NCBI GenBank assembly: GCA_012719395.1
Contig: JAAYAL010000039.1
Coordinates: 1 to 56,740, forward strand
Length of the DNA stretch: 56,740 nucleotides
Reading direction: 5' to 3'
Origin: Gaiellales bacterium
Lineage (GTDB): Bacteria > Actinomycetota > Thermoleophilia > RBG-16-64-13
The position numbers were made by a program, and so were the translations under genes. Of this stretch, positions 8,662 to 15,898 are shown in pieces. Position 1 is the stretch's first letter; each line of letters opens with the position of its first letter. The notes below the pieces were generated by a model. The model did no database searches, had not been told where the DNA came from, and saw nothing but the letters and a program-made list of their open reading frames with translations.

Positions 8662-8690
8662 ATCGTAGTCCCGAGGGAGCGGGAATGCAA
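8662..8690 (-). promoter_or_regulatory. Sigma70-like promoter of the cobalamin-uptake operon
   Basis: On the minus strand TTGCAT (8690-8685) and TACGAT (8667-8662) are separated by exactly 17 bases. Transcription would start near 8655, at the 5' edge of the riboswitch. Confidence 0.6.
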
Positions 8691-8809
8691 GTCCGCGCGC
8701 CTGCTACCTCTCGGCCGGCGGAGCGGCGCGCCACGTTGTAGCCGCGGAGAGGTCGCGCTAAGGTGATGCGGGGGATAGGACCGAGGGTACCCGGAGAAGA
8801 GGAGCCAGG

Positions 8810-9325
8810 ATGACCGGTTACGTGCAGGTCTACACGGGAAACGGGAAAGGGAAGACCACCGCAGCGTTGGGCTTGGCAATGCGTGCCGCCGGCGCGGGGC
8901 TGCGCGTGCTCTTCGCCCAGTTCATCAAGGGCATGGACTACAGCGAATTGGCGGCGCTGGCCCGCTTCAGCGATCTCATCGAGGTGCGCCGGTATGGGCG
9001 GGGTTGCTTCATCGTGGGGGAGCCGGAGGAGGAGGATTGCCGGCTGGCGGCAGCCGGCTTGTCCGATGCCGCGGAGGCCTTGGCATCCGGCGTCTACGAC
9101 CTGGTGGTACTGGACGAAGCCAATGTGGCCGTCTTCTTCGGGCTCTTCTCGGCGCAGGATCTCTTGCGGGTGGTTGAGATGCGGCCGCCGAGAGTGGAAC
9201 TGGTGATCACGGGGCGGTACGCCCCCGTTGAACTCATCGACCGCGCCGATCTGGTCACGGAGATGGTGGAGGTCAAGCACTACTACAGCAAGGGCGTGGA
9301 GGCGCGCCGCGGCATCGAGAGCTGA
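8810..9325 (+). CDS. cobO: Cob(I)yrinic acid a,c-diamide adenosyltransferase
   Basis: The 171-residue protein is a BtuR/CobO-type ATP:corrinoid adenosyltransferase, which transfers adenosyl from ATP to the cobalt of corrinoids. Visible features are the P-loop GNGKGKTTAALG at residue 10, the Walker-B-like VVLDEANVA and the C-terminal family signature VKHYYSKGVEARRGIE. Length fits the family. The ATG follows AGGAG by about five bases. The gene is divergent from the B12-uptake operon and shares its upstream region, but has no riboswitch on its own strand. The nearby genes do not include corrin-ring synthesis, so it probably converts imported corrinoid to the coenzyme form. Confidence 0.95.
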   Translation: MTGYVQVYTGNGKGKTTAALGLAMRAAGAGLRVLFAQFIKGMDYSELAALARFSDLIEVRRYGRGCFIVGEPEEEDCRLAAAGLSDAAEALASGVYDLVVLDEANVAVFFGLFSAQDLLRVVEMRPPRVELVITGRYAPVELIDRADLVTEMVEVKHYYSKGVEARRGIES

Positions 9326-9348
9326 GGGGGTTGCCTCTGGAAGGGCTC

Positions 9349-11004
9349 CTAGCGTTCCAGCGTGGCCAATAGGCCGTCCAGATCAGTACGGGAGTGCCAG
9401 CGCCCGGCGGCCATGACGCCGCGGATATCGCGCACGCGGCTGATGTCCTCGAGGGGATTTGACCCCAACAGCACCAGATCGGCTCGAGCGCCGGGCGAGA
9501 TGACGCCCCACTCGCCCGTGTGCCCCACGCTCTCCGCCGCTCGGCTGGTGGCTGCTGCCAATGCTTGGTACGGGGTCATTCCTGCGTCCACCAGTGCCTC
9601 CAGCTCGCTGTGGAGGTCGAATCCCCAGACCACGCCCGGCGCGCCGGCGCTGGAACCTGCCACCAGGAGCGCTCCTGCCTCCTGTAGCGCCGGCACCAGC
9701 TCGGCCAGGGTCGCGGCGTAGGCCTTCATCTGCTCTGCCTGCTCCCCGTATCGCGCGGCGTAGATGTTCTCCTCCCGGCTCCAAGAGCGGAGGACCTCAT
9801 CCGGCAGGTACACGGTTTCGGGGCGCTCGAGGATTGCGTCGACGTCCCGCGCCTGCAGAGCTACCTGCCGGGCGAGGAAGAGACCGCTGCCTATCGAGGC
9901 ACGGGAGGTGGCGACCAGGCGTGCGATGTCGCCGGCCGAGGTGGTATCGAGCTCGTAGGCAGCGTAGGGATGGGCAGGATCGAAATCCCGCTGCATGAGT
10001 GGGAGGAGTTGATCCACCCGGACGAGGTCCTGTCCGCCGCGGGTCAGCGCGATGAGCGGCCCCACGCCCCAGGGGATCTCCCCTGCCGGTCGTACGCCGG
10101 TGCCTGCGGCGCCATCCAGCAGAGCGTCGTAGAGGGCCGGAGGCAGTTCGGCGGCCACGGCAGTGAAGTCGAAGCCGGCCTGTGCTTGGGCGGAGGGGGC
10201 ACGCTCCGCCTCTTGGGCAGAGTCGATGAGGGCCACGTAGGGACCGGCTACATCTGGCAAGCCGAACACCCACAGCGCGAAGTAGGTTGACCCTGCCAGA
10301 GCGGCGAAGGCGACCCCGGCGAGGGACCGCCGGGTGGGCCGTGGGAACCCGTAGCGGCCTCGGGCCGTGCGGAGCGTCACCCAGCCTACCCCGAAGAGCA
10401 AGGCGGCCAACCCGATCAGCATGAGTGGCCGGATGAAGTGAGCCGCGCCGCCCAGCACCGAGGAGGGCGCCGGCACGGGACCGGAAGTCAGGAGGGTGGG
10501 TCCGTCAAGCTCGCCTCGGGCAATCTGCCCGCGCCAGTCCAAGTGTTCCTCCCTGCCTCCGAAGTTGCGGGCCGTGGTGACGCCGTTGGCCAGGAGCAGG
10601 GAGAGTGCTGCTGGCTGGTCGTAGCCGGCCAGGTTGATGTTCATGTCAGCGAGGCCGGGGATCAGGAAGAGACCTCGACCTTCGATTTGCAGGGTATCTG
10701 GAGAGAGGGTGGTGGTGGCCGAGGGCGTCACGGAGACGATGCGCCCGTCGCGCACCACCACGGTCTGTTCCGGGTATACGTGGAGTGCGGCTGCCGCCGA
10801 CTGCTCGGCATTCCCCTGGGGGGAGTGTCCGCCATCCATGGGAATCACGTTCACGTTGACAACGGCGAGGGGGCGCACCGCGGTCTCCTGGGCGTGAAGG
10901 GCCCCCGGTGCCAGGAGTCCCAGGGCGGCTATCAACGCTGCCACAAGGGCCAGAAGGCCGGTTATGCGAAGCGCACGGCCCAGCGGGGCAGACGACGTTC
11001 TCAG
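9349..11004 (-). CDS. Membrane-anchored amidohydrolase-like protein lacking metal ligands (probable pseudo-enzyme)
   Basis: The protein is about 551 residues. A signal or anchor segment (about 12-36) precedes the amidohydrolase N-terminal barrel part (VVVRDGRIVSV; GLFLIPGLADMNINLAGYD) and the C-terminal part (GMTPYQALAAATSRAAESVG; PGARADLVLLGSNPL). In active members the strand-1 motif is DxHxH and a later motif is GTDAG. Here they read DMNIN and GSSAG, so the metal-binding histidines and the catalytic aspartate are gone. Two hydrophobic segments are inserted in mid-domain (LMLIGLAALLFGVGWVTL; SLAGVAFAALAGSTYFALWV). No ATG, GTG or TTG lies in frame between the SDR stop and the signal segment. 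CTG at 11004 has GGGAG seven bases upstream and is the likeliest start. Function unknown; possibly binding or scaffolding. Confidence 0.7.
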   Translation of the reverse strand: MRTSSAPLGRALRITGLLALVAALIAALGLLAPGALHAQETAVRPLAVVNVNVIPMDGGHSPQGNAEQSAAAALHVYPEQTVVVRDGRIVSVTPSATTTLSPDTLQIEGRGLFLIPGLADMNINLAGYDQPAALSLLLANGVTTARNFGGREEHLDWRGQIARGELDGPTLLTSGPVPAPSSVLGGAAHFIRPLMLIGLAALLFGVGWVTLRTARGRYGFPRPTRRSLAGVAFAALAGSTYFALWVFGLPDVAGPYVALIDSAQEAERAPSAQAQAGFDFTAVAAELPPALYDALLDGAAGTGVRPAGEIPWGVGPLIALTRGGQDLVRVDQLLPLMQRDFDPAHPYAAYELDTTSAGDIARLVATSRASIGSGLFLARQVALQARDVDAILERPETVYLPDEVLRSWSREENIYAARYGEQAEQMKAYAATLAELVPALQEAGALLVAGSSAGAPGVVWGFDLHSELEALVDAGMTPYQALAAATSRAAESVGHTGEWGVISPGARADLVLLGSNPLEDISRVRDIRGVMAAGRWHSRTDLDGLLATLER

Positions 11005-11030
11005 CTGAGCACTCCCGCCTGAGCGCCTGC

Positions 11031-11783
11031 TCAGTCCCGGCAGCAGCTGAGCCCCCCGTCCACGCGGAACACCTGTCCCGTGATCCAGCCTTGTTCCGGG
11101 GCCAGGAGCCAGGTCGCGGCGGCGGCCGTCTCCTCTGCGCCTCCCTCGCGGCCCAGAGCCGGCAGGGGCAGTGCGGAGGGGAACACCTCGGTCATCTCCG
11201 GGTCCCACCCTTCCATGGCCGGGTCCGCCAGTGGGCCGGGTGCGACGCAGTTGAAGCGCAGATCGAAGCGCGCGTAGGCGGAGGCGGCGGAGCGTACCAG
11301 TCCCTCCACTCCCGACTTCGCTGCCGACCACAACTCCAGTCCGCCGAAGCCCACGCGGGTGGCCGCTCCCGAACAGAGCACCACGGAGCCTCCGTGATGC
11401 CGCATGACCGTGGCCGCCGCCCGTACGGTGGCCACGGCCGAGGTGAGGTCTTTGGCGAGGATTTCCAGCCACTCGTCAGGTGTGATGTCGGCCACGTCTT
11501 TCCGCACCGGTCGGGTGCCTACACAGCTGACCACTCCATCCAACCTTCCCATCGAGCGCCGCGTGTGCTCGAGGGCGGCCTCCACGTGATCGAAGCGGGT
11601 GGCGTCGAGGGACATCGCCGGAGCGCGAAGCTCATCCGAGAGCGCTGCAAGGCGCTCGCCGTCGTGGGCGGCGATGATCAAGCGGGAGCCGCCTGCGGCC
11701 ACCCGGCGGCTCACAGCACTCCCCAGGTTGCCGGTAGCGCCCAAGACCATGTGCACGGGAGCGTTTTCCTTGTCGGCACTCAA
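11031..11783 (-). CDS. Short-chain dehydrogenase/reductase-fold protein with altered catalytic Tyr
   Basis: The 250-residue protein has the SDR architecture: a dinucleotide-binding start VLGATGNLGSAVSRR, the central stretch LDGVVSCVGTRPVRKD, and the C-terminal FNCVAPGPLADPAMEGW and WITGQVFRVDGG. The catalytic YxxxK motif reads WSAAK (about residue 165), so Trp replaces the essential Tyr; a Ser remains in VVLCSGAATRVG. Nucleotide binding therefore looks possible, while classical oxidoreductase chemistry looks unlikely. It lies directly upstream of, and in the same direction as, the amidohydrolase-like protein that also lacks catalytic residues; the two probably form an operon. Family call firm, function unknown. 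Confidence 0.82.
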   Translation of the reverse strand: MSADKENAPVHMVLGATGNLGSAVSRRVAAGGSRLIIAAHDGERLAALSDELRAPAMSLDATRFDHVEAALEHTRRSMGRLDGVVSCVGTRPVRKDVADITPDEWLEILAKDLTSAVATVRAAATVMRHHGGSVVLCSGAATRVGFGGLELWSAAKSGVEGLVRSAASAYARFDLRFNCVAPGPLADPAMEGWDPEMTEVFPSALPLPALGREGGAEETAAAATWLLAPEQGWITGQVFRVDGGLSCCRD

Positions 11784-12121
11784 CCGTTGCTCCTTCCCTT
11801 CGGCTACGCATCACCATTGTATCTACTGGCTGACCTGAGGTCGGTGTGGGTGTGGGTGTGGGGGACAGGGTCGAGGATCTTCACCTTGTGCGGGAGTGGG
11901 GCCTCCGCGGTGGTTCGGCGTGGCCGTCACGACGGCGTGCCGGGGCGGATTCCGGTCAGGGATTGGCGCCGTTCGCCGGTGCAGGAGACCATCGCCATGG
12001 GCCGCGGCCCATTTGCCGGCGTTTCCCCTTGCAGCGCCGTGCTGCGCTCGGTATTCTACTGCTTACATGCAGTTTACATATAGATGCCGAGGCCGTGACC
12101 TCAACGCGGTAGGAGCGGGCA
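11784..12121. other. Intergenic region with GT-rich repeat; divergent upstream region of SDR and PadR genes
   Basis: No convincing gene is seen in these 338 bases. A hexamer-like repeat GGTGTG occurs three to four times at 11843-11864 and ends in five G, giving three close G-tracts that could form a G-quadruplex on the plus strand. The right part holds the promoter of the PadR gene. Confidence 0.5.
12029..12079 (+). promoter_or_regulatory. Promoter and TTACAT repeat upstream of the PadR gene
   Basis: TTGCAG (12029-12034) and TATTCT (12052-12057) are 17 bases apart, a weak sigma70-like promoter. Just downstream, TTACAT occurs twice with starts 11 bases apart (12063 and 12074), one helical turn. 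This could be an operator for the PadR protein itself or for an OmpR-type regulator. Confidence 0.45.
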
Positions 12122-12598
12122 ATGGGTCACAACTGTGAAGGTAGCCGCACGGGACCGACGCTGAACGAGGATGCCGTTGGCACGTGCCCCCGTCTCCGGG
12201 GCGGAGCCGGGCGGGGCAGGCTGCGGCAGGGACTGCTGCAGACCGCCTTGTTGTCGCGTCTGGCGGAAGGGGAGGCGCATGGGTATTCGCTCATTGACTC
12301 GGCCGCTTCGCTGATCGGTAGGCAGGCCTGCGTGGATCCGGGCACTGTGTATCGGATACTGCGTGCCCTTGAAGCAGAGGGGTGCGTTACCTCCCATTGG
12401 GAGTCGCCCACCAGCGGCCCGGGGCGGCGGGTGTATGAGATCATGCCCGCCGGCCTTGACCTCCTGCGCACGTGGTGTGTGTTCCTGGAGAGGCGTGCCG
12501 AGGGCCTGCTGGCCGTGGCACGCTGGGGTCGTAGCGCGCTGGGGGAGCCGCCGTTTGCCGGTGCCGGTCAAGAGAGCGCGGTTTGTCCACCTGATTAG
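12122..12598 (+). CDS. PadR-family transcriptional regulator
   Basis: The 158-residue protein has a PadR winged-helix domain at about 35-115. The pattern LLQTALLSRLAEGEAHGYSL leads to DPGTVYRILRALEAEGCV, where the recognition helix lies, and then GPGRRVYEIMPAGLDLL, the wing and start of the dimer helix. Such proteins usually repress neighbouring genes in response to small ligands. The N-terminus carries a Cys/His-containing extension (MGHNCEG). The ATG has TAGGAG seven bases upstream. The next gene, 72 bases downstream on the same strand, is a NifX-like protein, so the pair may be co-regulated. Confidence 0.85.
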   Translation: MGHNCEGSRTGPTLNEDAVGTCPRLRGGAGRGRLRQGLLQTALLSRLAEGEAHGYSLIDSAASLIGRQACVDPGTVYRILRALEAEGCVTSHWESPTSGPGRRVYEIMPAGLDLLRTWCVFLERRAEGLLAVARWGRSALGEPPFAGAGQESAVCPPD

Positions 12599-12670
12599 GA
12601 AGCGTAATTCCGACCGGCCAACTTGACGCAGGATGCAATCCGCCTCACCCTGGGGCACAAAGGAGGAACC

Positions 12671-13096
12671 TTGGCTACGGAAACCACGAAGGTAGAAACG
12701 AAGCCTACTGCTGCCCGTGTACTCGCTATACCAAGTCTCAGCCAAGATGGCTTGGAGGCGCAGCGTTCGGGTCATTTCGGTCATGCGGACTACCACACTC
12801 TGGTGTACCTTGCCGGTGACGAGATGATCGGCGTGGATACCATGGAGAACCCACCTCATTCAGAGGGCGGCTGTCTCGAGCCCGTTCTCCGGCTGGTAGA
12901 GCGGGGTGTGACTGACATGGTGGTAGGCGGCATGGGACTGCGGCCCCTGAATGGGCTGTTGAGCGCCGGGGTGCGCGTCTATGTGATGCCGGAGCAGGGC
13001 ACGGTACGGGAGGGCCTCCAAGCCGTGCTCGATGGGACGGCTCCCATGATGTCTCCCGCCCACGCGTGTGGCGGCCATGGCGGTGGCTGCCAGTAG
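12671..13096 (+). CDS. NifX/NifB-like dinitrogenase iron-molybdenum cofactor biosynthesis domain protein
   Basis: The 141-residue protein has the single-domain fold of the NifX/NafY/MTH1175 group. Visible are AIPSLSQDGLEAQRSGHFGHA near the start, GGCLEPVLRLVERGVTDMVVGGMG in the middle and a GVRVYV strand. It ends in a Cys/His-rich tail (HACGGHGGGCQ) that may bind metal. I chose the TTG at 12671 because AGGAGG stands four bases upstream; the upstream ATG frame adds 16 residues with no ribosome binding site. No other nif gene is in the window, so nitrogen fixation is not implied. Many anaerobes carry such proteins as general Fe-S or metal-cluster carriers. Confidence 0.8.
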   Translation: MATETTKVETKPTAARVLAIPSLSQDGLEAQRSGHFGHADYHTLVYLAGDEMIGVDTMENPPHSEGGCLEPVLRLVERGVTDMVVGGMGLRPLNGLLSAGVRVYVMPEQGTVREGLQAVLDGTAPMMSPAHACGGHGGGCQ

Positions 13097-13141
13097 TCTT
13101 CGTTCAGGGAACAGGTCGCCACGCCGGCGGCAACCGACCAC

Positions 13142-13179
13142 GGGGAGTGGCATGACGGCGCTGCGTTGAGCCACTCCCC
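13142..13179. terminator. Hairpin between convergent genes
   Basis: GGGGAGTGGC (13142-13151) pairs perfectly with GCCACTCCCC (13170-13179). It lies between the convergent NifX-like and DUF2283-like genes and probably ends both transcripts, although there is no clear U-tract. Confidence 0.55.
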
Positions 13180-13207
13180 CCCTCCTATTGCCGACAGCCG
13201 CCTCTAT

Positions 13208-13531
13208 CTAGGCGCACGTGCCCCCATAGAGGGACGGCATCCAAAGGTGGCGTCGGTCGGACTTGGCGGGGTTGTGCTCGTGCTCCCCGGGAAGGGTCAC
13301 CTCAATGGGGCCGTCGAATAGACGGGCCTGGTACTCCTTCACCACGAGGCCGACCACCGATCCCTCCTGATCCAGCAGAACCTCGTGCCCTTCCGGTGTC
13401 AGGTGGCGGGCGAAGCCTTCTCGCTCTCCATTCCATAGTTCGAGCAGGTCGGTGAGGGGATCGTAGCTGCGGCGGGAGAACGTGATGGAGCCCAAGCGGG
13501 CCAGGATGGGTGTGTCATTCTCTGTGCTCAT
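13208..13531 (-). CDS. Small DUF2283-like protein
   Basis: The 107-residue protein starts MSTENDTPILARLGSI and contains the pattern SYDPLTDLLELWNG followed by VLLDQEGSVVGLVVKEY. This resembles the DUF2283 group (YDPxxDxLYI followed by LDxxGxVVGIEI), whose role is unknown. The ATG at 13531 is preferred because upstream codons of this frame lie inside the DUF1634 gene. It follows the DUF1634 gene by 17 bases on the same strand. Confidence 0.6.
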   Translation of the reverse strand: MSTENDTPILARLGSITFSRRSYDPLTDLLELWNGEREGFARHLTPEGHEVLLDQEGSVVGLVVKEYQARLFDGPIEVTLPGEHEHNPAKSDRRHLWMPSLYGGTCA

Positions 13532-13548
13532 GGCCAAACGATAGCACG

Positions 13549-13950
13549 TCAGGAACCGAACAGCAGGCCGTAGGACATGACCAGCACGGAGGCCAGGCCT
13601 ACGGCAACGAATCCCCATTCTTGGCGCTGTGCCAGCAGGCCCACGGCCAGGAGTTCTCGGGCCGGTGGGGTGAGCAGCAGGAGGAGCACGGCCAACTGGA
13701 TCAGCTCCGAGGCATGCCCGGCCAACGCTCCGGACACAATGCCTGCCGGACTGCACAGGTCCTCCGGGAGTGGCTGAAACACGTCAAAGGGCACCGGTTG
13801 GGAGCCGTGTTGCACCAAGTAGTAGATCCCTCCCGCCAAGCCGAGGCAGACGGCGGTGGCCAAGACGGCTCGCAGGAACGTGCTGAGCACGTGCTCCACC
13901 GCTTGTGAGTTCGCCCGCGGTTGCGGCGGAGGTCCACAGGGGTCACCCAC
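13549..13950 (-). CDS. DUF1634 membrane protein, partner of TauE/SafE permease
   Basis: The 133-residue protein has three predicted membrane segments: FLRAVLATAVCLGLAGGIYYLV, LIQLAVLLLLLTPPARELLAVG and FVAVGLASVLVMSYGLLFG. The pattern TPPARELLAVGLLAQRQEW is typical of DUF1634. In known genomes this family is commonly encoded right after a TauE/SafE permease, as here: the GTG start overlaps the permease stop by eight bases. It probably works as an accessory subunit of the transporter; the substrate is not visible from sequence. Confidence 0.85.
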   Translation of the reverse strand: MGDPCGPPPQPRANSQAVEHVLSTFLRAVLATAVCLGLAGGIYYLVQHGSQPVPFDVFQPLPEDLCSPAGIVSGALAGHASELIQLAVLLLLLTPPARELLAVGLLAQRQEWGFVAVGLASVLVMSYGLLFGS

Positions 13951-14779
13951 CTGCGCCCACCCCTTGGTAGATCATTCGCACGGCCATGATGGTCACGACG
14001 ATGGAGAAGACCAGGCGCAGTCCCCCGGTCCGCACCTTGCCCAGCACTGCTGAGCCCATCACCGCTCCGGGTAGGGTCCCGAGCAGGACGGGCACGGCGA
14101 TGGCCGGGTGTATATAGCCCCGGCTGAGGTAGACGCCCGCGCTGGCGGCGGCCGTGACTCCCATCATGAAGTTGGAGGTGGTGGTGGACACTTTGAACGG
14201 CAACTTCATGATCTGGTCCATGGCCAGAACTTTGAAGGCCCCTGCCCCGATGCCCAGAAGCCCGGAGAGCGCGCCTGCGCCAAGCATCACCGAGCCGGCT
14301 AGGCCCACACCGTGCACATCGTAGGCCACGCGCACCCCATCCCGCGGATAGGACGAGGCCAAGCTCAAGCGCTGAGCCAAGGGATCGACCTTGGGTTCGC
14401 CCCCATTCTTCCTGCGCGTGCGGTTGGTCAGGGCGATGGTCACCAGAAGGACGATGCCGAAAACCACCTGCAGCCGGCCGGGCGAGAAAAGGCCGGCCAG
14501 GTAGGCGCCCCCTATCGCCCCAACGGCCGTGGCCAACTCGAGCAGCATCCCCACTCTCAGGTTGGTGAAGCCTTGGCGAAGATAGGCGGCGGTGGAGCCG
14601 GAGGAGACGGCGATGATGGACACCAGCGAGGCACCAATAGCGTAGCGGATATCCACGCCCAGGGCCAGGGTCAGAAAGGGAATGAGCACTATGCCGCCGC
14701 CCAGTCCGGTCATGGCGCCCAGAAGCCCGGCTACGATTGAGCCTAGCCACAGGAGGACGCTGAAAGTGAGCGTGCTCAT
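13943..14779 (-). CDS. TauE/SafE-family anion permease
   Basis: The 278-residue protein has about eight hydrophobic segments. It carries the duplicated family pattern: LGSIVAGLLGAMTGLGGGIVLIP in the first half and LGAGALSGLLGIGAGAFKV in the second. Family members export or import sulfite, sulfonates or related small anions. It is followed by an overlapping DUF1634 gene, the usual pairing. The ATG at 14779 begins a typical N-terminus. The gene is divergent from the CDGSH gene. Confidence 0.9.
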   Translation of the reverse strand: MSTLTFSVLLWLGSIVAGLLGAMTGLGGGIVLIPFLTLALGVDIRYAIGASLVSIIAVSSGSTAAYLRQGFTNLRVGMLLELATAVGAIGGAYLAGLFSPGRLQVVFGIVLLVTIALTNRTRRKNGGEPKVDPLAQRLSLASSYPRDGVRVAYDVHGVGLAGSVMLGAGALSGLLGIGAGAFKVLAMDQIMKLPFKVSTTTSNFMMGVTAAASAGVYLSRGYIHPAIAVPVLLGTLPGAVMGSAVLGKVRTGGLRLVFSIVVTIMAVRMIYQGVGAGG

Positions 14780-14876
14780 GGGGGCGGAGCATACACGAGC
14801 CTAGAGTAATATATCCAAAGAGCGGAGAGCGGCCGAAGGGAGGTGGGTTGAACGACCGGGAGCAGGAGACGCCGCC

Positions 14877-15491
14877 ATCGAGGCCCCGCCAGACGGCCCT
14901 TATTGCGTGCGGGACGTGGTGGAGCTCAGGAGTTCTCGAGGAGAGATCATCTCCCGGGATCGGGAGATGTGGTTGTGTCGCTGCGGTTGCTCCAAGGACA
15001 AACCTTTCTGTGACTCCTCGCACGAGGCAGCAGGCTTCTCGGGTGAGAGGCGCGTCTGCGGTTCCCAGGATGCCTTCAAGGACTACCCCGGGCGGGTGCT
15101 CACGGTGCATGACAACCGCCGCATTTGCGCTCACGTGGGCTACTGCACCGCCGGGGCTCCGGGAACGTTCCGCAAGGATGAGCGCCTTTGGATCAGCGCG
15201 GAAGGCGATCCCCCGGTGGTGGTGAAGCAGACCATCAGCCGTTGTCCGTCCGGGGCGCTGGCCTACAGTGAGAACGGGCAGCGGCATGAGGAAAGGGAAC
15301 GCCCGGCTGGCGTCTCCATCTGCCGGCATGGCCTGTACGAAGTGGTGGGGGGCCCCGGACTCCAGGGGCAGGTGGAGTCCCCGCCGGTCTGCACGGAGCA
15401 CTGCACCCTCTGCCGCTGCGGGGAGTCGGCCAACAAGCCGCATTGTGATGGCAGCCACAGAGAAGCCGGCTTTCGGGACGAGAAGAACTGA
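14877..15491 (+). CDS. Double-CDGSH iron-sulfur protein with central divergent ferredoxin-like domain
   Basis: The coding region gives at least 204 residues with three metal sites. The first CDGSH-type motif is CRCGCSKDKPFCDSSH, where Ser replaces the usual Gly. The central divergent mono-cluster ferredoxin region has CAHVGYC followed by SRCPSGAL. The second CDGSH motif is CRCGESANKPHCDGSH. CDGSH motifs bind 2Fe-2S clusters through three Cys and one His and act in redox or cluster transfer. Conserved N-terminal sequence (IEAPPDGPYCVRDVVEL) begins before the first canonical start (GTG at 14907). In this frame no ATG, GTG or TTG occurs between 14800 and 14907. ATC at 14877 has AGGAGA seven bases upstream. 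A frameshift from the TTG at 14848 is the alternative. Confidence 0.85.
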   Translation: MEAPPDGPYCVRDVVELRSSRGEIISRDREMWLCRCGCSKDKPFCDSSHEAAGFSGERRVCGSQDAFKDYPGRVLTVHDNRRICAHVGYCTAGAPGTFRKDERLWISAEGDPPVVVKQTISRCPSGALAYSENGQRHEERERPAGVSICRHGLYEVVGGPGLQGQVESPPVCTEHCTLCRCGESANKPHCDGSHREAGFRDEKN

Positions 15492-15493
15492 AC

Positions 15494-15865
15494 ATGTCCG
15501 CCGATTCCCTCAGGGCCCTGGCCACGTTGGCGCTCCTTCACGAACTGGCTGATGACGCGTGGAGGGCGGCGGTGGAGCGGGGGCGCGCGCAGAGGCCACA
15601 GGCGCCGGGAGCTGGGGCTGACACCTTTCTGGACGGGTTGGCGGCCTTGGTGGCCGAGGAGAGAGACAGGCTTCGTCGGGAATGGGCGGAGGGTGATGTG
15701 TCTGCGCGAGAGCCCGACGCGCTCGCCCGGGAAATGGCCGAGCTGCGCTTTGAGGTGGCGGAGATGCGGGGCCGGCTGGAGGCCGTGGAACAGCTCCTGG
15801 ATGGCCTGCGGGCCGGCGTCGAGAGATTGGTCGCTTCCCGTGAAGGGACGGGTCGGTGCGGTTGA
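15494..15865 (+). CDS. Hypothetical coiled-coil protein
   Basis: The 123-residue protein is unrecognised. The first half is Ala/Arg-rich; residues about 75-115 form a heptad-like coiled coil (LAREMAELRFEVAEMRGRLEA, then VEQLLDGLRAG). It starts two bases after the CDGSH stop and ends 33 bases before the UbiB-like kinase, so the three genes are probably one operon. Confidence 0.65.
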   Translation: MSADSLRALATLALLHELADDAWRAAVERGRAQRPQAPGAGADTFLDGLAALVAEERDRLRREWAEGDVSAREPDALAREMAELRFEVAEMRGRLEAVEQLLDGLRAGVERLVASREGTGRCG

Positions 15866-15898
15866 GGTGGCCGCTCGCCGGCAGGTGAAGACGGATAG

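Noticed and set aside
11843-11864. GT-rich hexamer repeat as a CRISPR-like or attachment repeat
   Set aside because: The units are contiguous with no spacers and no integrase is near; simple repeat only.
14848-15225. TTG-started frame overlapping the CDGSH gene
   Set aside because: It has a ribosome binding site but loses all CDGSH motifs; useful only as a possible frameshift donor for the true start.
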